Part shown: positions 22,149 through 26,389 of the stretch, in pieces
How the letters are laid out: each line of letters opens with the position of its first letter
Position numbering within the stretch: the stretch's first letter is position 1
DNA from: DATMNI01 sp035570275
GTDB taxonomy: Bacteria > Acidobacteriota > Terriglobia > Bryobacterales > Bryobacteraceae
NCBI GenBank assembly: GCA_035570275.1
Contig: DATMNI010000353.1
Location: forward strand, 1-26,389
Reading direction: 5' to 3'
DNA length: 26,389 nt
The notes under the pieces: generated by a model
Seen by the model: only the letters and a program-made list of their open reading frames with translations
Told to the model about the DNA's origin: nothing
Database searches by the model: none
Program-made: the position numbers and the translations under genes

Positions 22149-24737
22149 TCAGATCACGAAGTCCCCAAACTGCCGCGAGGGAAGCGCCTGGTTGAAGTAT
22201 TCGCGAGTCAGGGTTTCCGAAAGCAAACGCAATTCTCCGGTGAGCCGGTTCAACAGGCTTTCCAGATTGTTGCGCCGCCCCTGCGAGTTGACGCAAGCCA
22301 GTTCGCGGATCTCCACCAGTTGGACGGCGGTGAGCAATGAGATGGCGATGCGCGCCTCGGCCGGCCGCCGGATCAGCGACCGGCTGCCGGGCAGGTGTTC
22401 GACGTGCTCGCGCAATTGCACCAACTGGTAAGCCAGCGAGCGCGGGTTGGCCTCATCCAGCAGTAACAGGTCGAGCACCAGGTCGGCCTGCATGGAAGTC
22501 AGGTAGCGGGAACGATAGGTGATGGAGCTGTCGGCAATTTCCAGCAGGATTTCCAGTTGACCGCTATCGTGGGCGGATTCGAAACCAAGGCCGTGGCGGA
22601 TCAGACTCACCATCTGCCAGGCGCGCTCCAGCCGGCGTCCGATATCGAGGAAGCGCCAGCCGTCGCCGCGGGTCATGCTCTCCATCGCCAGGCCGCTGAA
22701 TGCGGAGAGCGTGCCAATGGCCTGATCGAGCAATGCCTGTGCCCCGCTGAGGCGCAGGGGATCGGGCGGGGGCGCCGACGATAGTTGTTCGTCCAGTTGG
22801 TTCAGGATGCGCCAGGCGTCGGTGGAAATGCGGTCGCGCAGCAGCCAACCGACGCGCCGCACCTGGTGCATGCTGGAGGGCAGGCTATTTTCTGTGTCCG
22901 CGGTTTCGGTGTCCCTGGTTTCGCTGCCATAGATGACGGCGAACACGTCGCGCTCCGGCGAGCCGGCATGGCCGTCAGTGCGCCGCGGAATGTAACCAAG
23001 GCCCGCGAGTATTCCGGTACCGGTGGCTACTCCGGCCGCCGCCAGGTCGGCATCCTGGAGCAGCCGTGGCAGGATGGCGCGTGCCACACGCACGACCGGC
23101 TCCACGCGCTCCATGTAACGGCCCAGCCAAAACAGGTTGTCGGCCACGCGGCTGGGCAGATCGAACGTGGCGCGGCTGACGTCCAACTGCACGGGCGCGG
23201 AAGGCAACAGGCTCAACTGCGAGGTGGGGCCCTGGGCTGCGACCCACGTGTCTTTGCTGCCGCCGCCACCTTGCATGGAGGCCACCAGGCTGTCTAGCGA
23301 CGTGGTGACGCGAGTGAGGCCGCCCGGCATCATGGCGTAGGATCCGTTCGAGGCCACCGCAAAAACGCGCAACACCAGGTGGCGTGGGCGCAGCGGGCCA
23401 TCCTCCCAGACCGGCACCGTGGAAAGCGCCACCTGCTCTTGCGCCACAAACATACCGGGGGCCGCGCGAATGCGGTCGAGCAGCGCCTCCCGCTCCGCGG
23501 CGGTCAGACGTACGCCGAAGATCGGCTGCACGCCGGCAGTGGGGAAGGCCGGCTTGATCACCAGGTTGGAAAGGTGGTTGGTAACATACGCACAGGCCGA
23601 TTCTTCTCCGCACCACCACGTGGCCACCGCCGGCATCTTCAAATCTTCGCCGAGGATGTGGCGGCACAGCGTCGGCAAAAAGCTGGCGGGAGCGGCGGAT
23701 TCCACCAGGCCCGAGCCCAGGGCATTGGCCACCGTCACGGTTCCCGACCGCACCGCCTGCACCAGGCCCGGCACGCCGAGCATGGAATCGGAGCGCAGTT
23801 CCAGGGGATCGCAGTAAGTGTCGTCCTGGCGGCGCACAATCACGTCCACCTGCAGCAGACCGCCGAGGGTCTTGAGGAAGACACGGTTGTCGCGGACCGT
23901 GAGGTCGCCGCCCTCCACCAGGGTGAAGCCAAGGTAGCGCGCCAGGAAGGCATGCTCAAAGTAGGTTTCGTTATAGGGGCCAGGCGTAAGCACCACGATG
24001 CGCGGGTTTTCCCGGTTGCCCAAACCGCCGCCAGGAGTGCCCGAACCGCCGCCCGAACCGCCGCCCGGAGTGCCGCCGGGGGCCAGCCTGCGCAGCCCTT
24101 CGCGGTAGGCCTTGAAGAACGGCGCCAGGCGGTGGATGCCGGCGGTGCGGAAAACATCGGTCAGCACGCGCGCCGTCACCAGTCGGTTTTCCAGCGCGTA
24201 CCCTGCGCCCGAGGGCGCCTGCGTGCGGTCGGCAATCACCCACCAGCGGCCATCGGCCGAGCGGGCCAGGTCGGCGGCGTAGATGTGCAGGTAGACGCCG
24301 CCGGGCACGGGGAGATGGCAGCACGAACGCAAAAAGGCCGGGTTGGGAAATAGCAGTTCGGGCGGCAGTTTGCCATCCAGCAGGAGTTGCCGCGGGCCGT
24401 AAAGGTCGGCCAGAATGGTGTTCAGGAGCGTGGCGCGCTGCACGACGGCGCGTTCGATACCGGCCCATTCGGCGCCATCGAGGACGAGCGGGATGGGATC
24501 GAGCGGCCAGCGGCGCTCCAGATTTTGCGGATCGCTATAGACGTTGTAAGTAGTGCCGTTTTCGTGGATGAGCCGCCGGCCTTCCTGCCAGCGCAGGGCG
24601 AATCCGGCTTCGCCCACTTCTTCCAGGGGCTCGATGACGGGCTTCCAGTGCGGCCGCAGAGTGCCGTCAGGGGCCAGCATTTCGTCATAATCGCCAGGAT
24701 TGGGCGGGTAGTGCCACGCTCGGTTGACTCGACTCAT
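22149..24737 (-). CDS. Circularly permuted ATP-grasp / alpha-E (DUF403) fusion protein
   Basis: 862 residues from ATG 24737, which forms an ATGA overlap with the stop of the upstream gene; an ATG at 24770 is an alternative, and longer frames run through repeat DNA. Residues ~16-490 are a circularly permuted type 2 ATP-grasp: 'YDEMLAPDGTLRPHWKP', 'ADLYGPRQLLLDG', 'GRWWVIADRTQAPSGAGYALENR', 'VVLTPGPYNETYFEHAFLARYLG' and 'DVIVRRQDDTYCDP'. A Gly/Pro/Ser insert (~221-240) separates two of its parts. From ~528, 'LPSRVADNLFWLGRYMERVEPVVR' begins the alpha-helical alpha-E domain, running to the end. The two domains are more often separate neighbouring genes; here they are one chain. With the transglutaminase downstream this is the core of a predicted peptide-ligation/peptidase system. 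Substrate is not known. Confidence 0.9.
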   Translation of the reverse strand: MSRVNRAWHYPPNPGDYDEMLAPDGTLRPHWKPVIEPLEEVGEAGFALRWQEGRRLIHENGTTYNVYSDPQNLERRWPLDPIPLVLDGAEWAGIERAVVQRATLLNTILADLYGPRQLLLDGKLPPELLFPNPAFLRSCCHLPVPGGVYLHIYAADLARSADGRWWVIADRTQAPSGAGYALENRLVTARVLTDVFRTAGIHRLAPFFKAYREGLRRLAPGGTPGGGSGGGSGTPGGGLGNRENPRIVVLTPGPYNETYFEHAFLARYLGFTLVEGGDLTVRDNRVFLKTLGGLLQVDVIVRRQDDTYCDPLELRSDSMLGVPGLVQAVRSGTVTVANALGSGLVESAAPASFLPTLCRHILGEDLKMPAVATWWCGEESACAYVTNHLSNLVIKPAFPTAGVQPIFGVRLTAAEREALLDRIRAAPGMFVAQEQVALSTVPVWEDGPLRPRHLVLRVFAVASNGSYAMMPGGLTRVTTSLDSLVASMQGGGGSKDTWVAAQGPTSQLSLLPSAPVQLDVSRATFDLPSRVADNLFWLGRYMERVEPVVRVARAILPRLLQDADLAAAGVATGTGILAGLGYIPRRTDGHAGSPERDVFAVIYGSETRDTETADTENSLPSSMHQVRRVGWLLRDRISTDAWRILNQLDEQLSSAPPPDPLRLSGAQALLDQAIGTLSAFSGLAMESMTRGDGWRFLDIGRRLERAWQMVSLIRHGLGFESAHDSGQLEILLEIADSSITYRSRYLTSMQADLVLDLLLLDEANPRSLAYQLVQLREHVEHLPGSRSLIRRPAEARIAISLLTAVQLVEIRELACVNSQGRRNNLESLLNRLTGELRLLSETLTREYFNQALPSRQFGDFVI

Positions 24738-25558
24738 CGGCGGCAGATAACTATGTTGCAATTCTTGCATAATGGGGGCCTGACTGGGGGTTCTGAACGG
24801 GGCCAGGGGCCGGGGCCCGGGGACTTTGAACGGATGCCGGTGGCCGGTGGCCGGTGGCCGGTGGCCGGCTCCGGAGGCGGCGCGGGCAGGTCCGATGGGG
24901 AAATGGGGATTTCGGGGCTCATTGGGTTGGTTTCGGAAGACGGGCAAGTGGGTTGGGTTGGTTCGGGTTGGGGCTCGAAAATGGGTTCGTTTGGTAATTC
25001 CGGGCGCAGAGCTTTGAGGCGGTCGAATTCCTCCACCGCCCGACGGAACTGGCGTTCGGCCTGGGCCTGGTAGCGCAGGAACAGCCCAATGGCGTTGGAT
25101 TTTCTGGCGATGCTGTGGAAGCCTTCCGTCAGGCAGTAGTTGCGGTTCTGGGCGCGGGTGATTTCCATGTCGCCATCTACCATCTCCGGAGCCATGAGGA
25201 CCATAGGCCTGTCCCTTTGGTCAACGGTCTCATTGAGGCAGGTTGTGAAGATGCCGGATTCCAGGCGGGCGGCGCGGAGCATGGACTGCTGGGCTAGCGC
25301 GATGCGCTCAACGGCGAAGAGTTCCTGAGAGTTGACGGGCTGGTAGACGGCCACGGCGTCGTCTCTGAGGTGGGCGATTTCGTTGACGTCTTCGAGGCGG
25401 ACGACGGCAAAGGTGGAGGCGGTGAAGCCGTGTTTGCGGGCATTCTGGGCGGAGTTTGCCTTGCCTTCCGGTGAGCGCGGGCCAGTGGATTGAGCGGCGT
25501 TGGCGCGATTGGCGGCGAGTTGTTGGGCGGATACGGGTTTGGATTTGGTGCGCGGCAT
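24734..25558 (-). CDS. Member of the 'RANA..STGPRSPEGKA..NA.KHG' multicopy family
   Basis: 274 residues from ATG 25558. The N-terminus is basic (MPRTKSKPVSAQQLAANRAN, then STGPRSPEGKANSAQNARKHGFTAS), a motif I recall from many acidobacterial and planctomycete proteins of unknown function that occur in many copies per genome. A helical middle follows ('NSQELFAVERIALAQQSMLRAARLESGIFTTCLNE', 'GLFLRYQAQAERQFRRAVEEFDRLKALRPELPNEP'). The last ~75 residues are low-complexity Pro/Glu/Ser and are encoded by the 7-bp and G-rich repeats listed separately, so the original end was probably near 'ELPNEP'. The stop overlaps the ATP-grasp start. GGAGGG lies about 17 bases before the ATG, too far to be ideal. 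Function unknown; DNA or RNA binding is possible from charge. Confidence 0.72.
   Translation of the reverse strand: MPRTKSKPVSAQQLAANRANAAQSTGPRSPEGKANSAQNARKHGFTASTFAVVRLEDVNEIAHLRDDAVAVYQPVNSQELFAVERIALAQQSMLRAARLESGIFTTCLNETVDQRDRPMVLMAPEMVDGDMEITRAQNRNYCLTEGFHSIARKSNAIGLFLRYQAQAERQFRRAVEEFDRLKALRPELPNEPIFEPQPEPTQPTCPSSETNPMSPEIPISPSDLPAPPPEPATGHRPPATGIRSKSPGPGPWPRSEPPVRPPLCKNCNIVICRR
24799..24822. repeat. Four evenly spaced GGGG runs: quadruplex-forming sequence
   Basis: On the plus strand four GGGG tracts are separated by CCA, CC and CCC. The stretch includes the 15-mer GGCCAGGGGCCGGGG also found at 19331. It lies in the 3' part of the repeat-family gene, ~60-85 bases before the ATP-grasp start. 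A GC hairpin could compete with the quadruplex. Confidence 0.85.
24841..24868. repeat. Four tandem copies of the heptamer TGGCCGG
   Basis: TGGCCGG is repeated exactly four times. A 7-bp unit is not a multiple of three, so changes in copy number would shift the frame of the repeat-family gene's C-terminus, and through it the coupling to the ATP-grasp gene. Confidence 0.93.
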
Positions 25559-25913
25559 GGGTTAGCTGAGTTAGCCCTCCGTTCTGAGGTGTAGCACGGG
25601 GAGGGGGTGGAGTCTGAAATAGGATTGGGGTAAGTGGTGGGGAGGAAGGGAGTTGTTTTCTGGAAAAACGTGTCACCGTCACCGCGGAGACGCGGAGACG
25701 CTGAGGAAAGCGCAGAGATGAGGAGATTAGAACGTGAGAGCGCGGAGCGAGCGGAGGCCGCAGAGTAAGGCGAGGGAGGAGGCAGTCGCGGTGAACAAGG
25801 CCCTTGCGGAAGGCCGAGTGTTGGGCCATAATCCTGGGCGCAGCTTTGAGTGCACGCGCTGGCTTGGCTGTAAGAATGGGCTCAGATTGGGCACATACGT
25901 CACCGGAGACAGG
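25559..25913. other. Non-coding stretch with a likely interspersed repeat
   Basis: No open frame here has coding character. At about 25675-25790 the plus strand is purine-rich with an 8-9 base rhythm (CGCGGAGACGCGGAGACGCTGAGG, then AAGCGCAGAGATGAGGAG). This kind of 'CGCGGAGACGC..GAGG' text recurs between genes in many environmental bacterial genomes and is probably an interspersed repeat. Nothing recognisable is seen at 25791-25913 or 25559-25674. Confidence 0.5.
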
Positions 25914-26389
25914 TCAGCACTCTTTTGGAGGCGGGTCCTCACGAAGCTTGGAGTAAATGGAAGATAGAAGCAAGTTGAAGACCGCTTCTTGGAATTCGGG
26001 CTCGGCTTCATCGAGCGCTCGGCGATGGCTTCATTCTTGTCCGATCGATCACGATGCCGGTAAGTTCCTTGCGAAGCTTCAGGGCGAAATTCCCCATGGT
26101 ATTGACCGTGGCCGCCTGCTGGAGGTCTTGGTTTTCCAGCGCGGCCTTTCGACCTGATCGAAGAAAAGCTGGTCGGACTGCTTGAAATTGGTCCCGAATC
26201 GCTGGTTGAGACGATCGATGATCTGGGAGAGCCCGGCCGTTTTGTCATGTTTACCGGCCGTGCCGACGGCGACTGGCCCCGAGACTGTGCCGCCGACGCC
26301 GGGCCGTAAGGCGATATGCCCGTCGAAGGTTTTCTGCACCTTGTAATATTGCAGCGCGACTTCATCCTCGAAATCGTACGCGGGGCCGC
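25914..26389 (-). pseudogene. hsdR: 3' end of a type I restriction endonuclease subunit R gene (frameshifted)
   Basis: Three minus-strand frames together spell the C-terminus of HsdR. The first, open to the right edge, reads 'YDFEDEVALQYYKVQKTFDGHIAL...VSGPVAVGTA' and 'LSQIIDRLNQRFGTNFKQSDQLFFDQV' (to about 26145). The second reads 'ALENQDLQQAATVNTMGNFALKLRKEL' (to about 26040). The third reads 'LDEAEPEFQEAVFNLLLSSIYSKLRE' and ends at TGA 25914. This is the expected order of the helical C-terminal region, which contacts the methylase core. At least two frame changes break it, so the copy is inactive unless the changes are sequencing errors. The motor and nuclease domains, and any hsdM/hsdS, would lie to the right of the window. 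Confidence 0.78.

Noticed and set aside
24738..24947. 70-residue N-terminal extension of the ATP-grasp protein
   Set aside because: This part is the repeat-bearing 3' end of the upstream gene read in another frame; the ATGA overlap gives a better start.
25727..26365. 212-codon minus-strand frame at the right end
   Set aside because: It mixes frame-shifted hsdR sequence with repeat DNA; the recognisable HsdR segments lie in the other frames.

Overview
The window is GC-rich DNA from a free-living bacterium, most likely an acidobacterium of the Bryobacterales/Solibacter type. The main clue is two tandem secreted proteins that end in the C-terminal module catalogued as TIGR03437, which is concentrated in Solibacter-like genomes. 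Other clues are a member of the 'RANA..STGPRSPEGKA..NA.KHG' family, secreted proteins with a 'VARDSNGR..DPVAGVRY.ID' core, and several VapC/VapB-type toxin-antitoxin relics. Species assignment is inference. I saw no rRNA, tRNA, CRISPR array, transposase or phage gene.

Layout. (1) 1-4719, plus: an NHL beta-propeller protein cut by the left edge, then an eight-repeat IPT/TIG protein; both end in TIGR03437. (2) 4744-5590, minus: a small coiled-coil gene, an AbrB-type antitoxin and a wrecked VapC toxin. (3) 5851-8655, plus: a peroxiredoxin-like protein and a secreted M28 zinc peptidase carrying a 15-bp tandem repeat. (4) 8615-9676, minus: a membrane acyltransferase whose 3' end overlaps the peptidase. 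(5) 9855-15416, plus: an ECF sigma factor, its zinc-finger anti-sigma factor, two paralogous secreted proteins, an erythromycin-esterase/ChaN-like secreted protein with an altered active-site motif, a TPR protein and a small secreted protein. A matching two-part sequence, GGAAAATTC-N11-CGTT, lies upstream of the sigma gene and again upstream of the TPR gene. It looks like an ECF promoter and would make the block a self-regulated regulon. (6) 15549-19276, minus: an ABC ATPase, its large permease and an MFS exporter. (7) 19385-21049, minus: a VapC C-terminal relic and a GH79-like glycosidase. (8) 21200-25558, minus: a repeat-family protein, a circularly permuted ATP-grasp/alpha-E fusion and a transglutaminase, tightly packed. 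(9) 25559-26389: a repeat-like stretch and the frameshifted 3' end of a type I restriction gene (hsdR).

The least described unit is the ECF block: a membrane-tethered anti-sigma factor plus five predicted exported proteins, with what appear to be two promoters for the same sigma factor. The ATP-grasp/alpha-E/transglutaminase unit belongs to a known but poorly understood class of predicted peptide-ligation/peptidase systems. Several defence or stability genes (vapC twice, hsdR) survive only as debris, and short-unit tandem repeats have expanded inside at least three intact genes.
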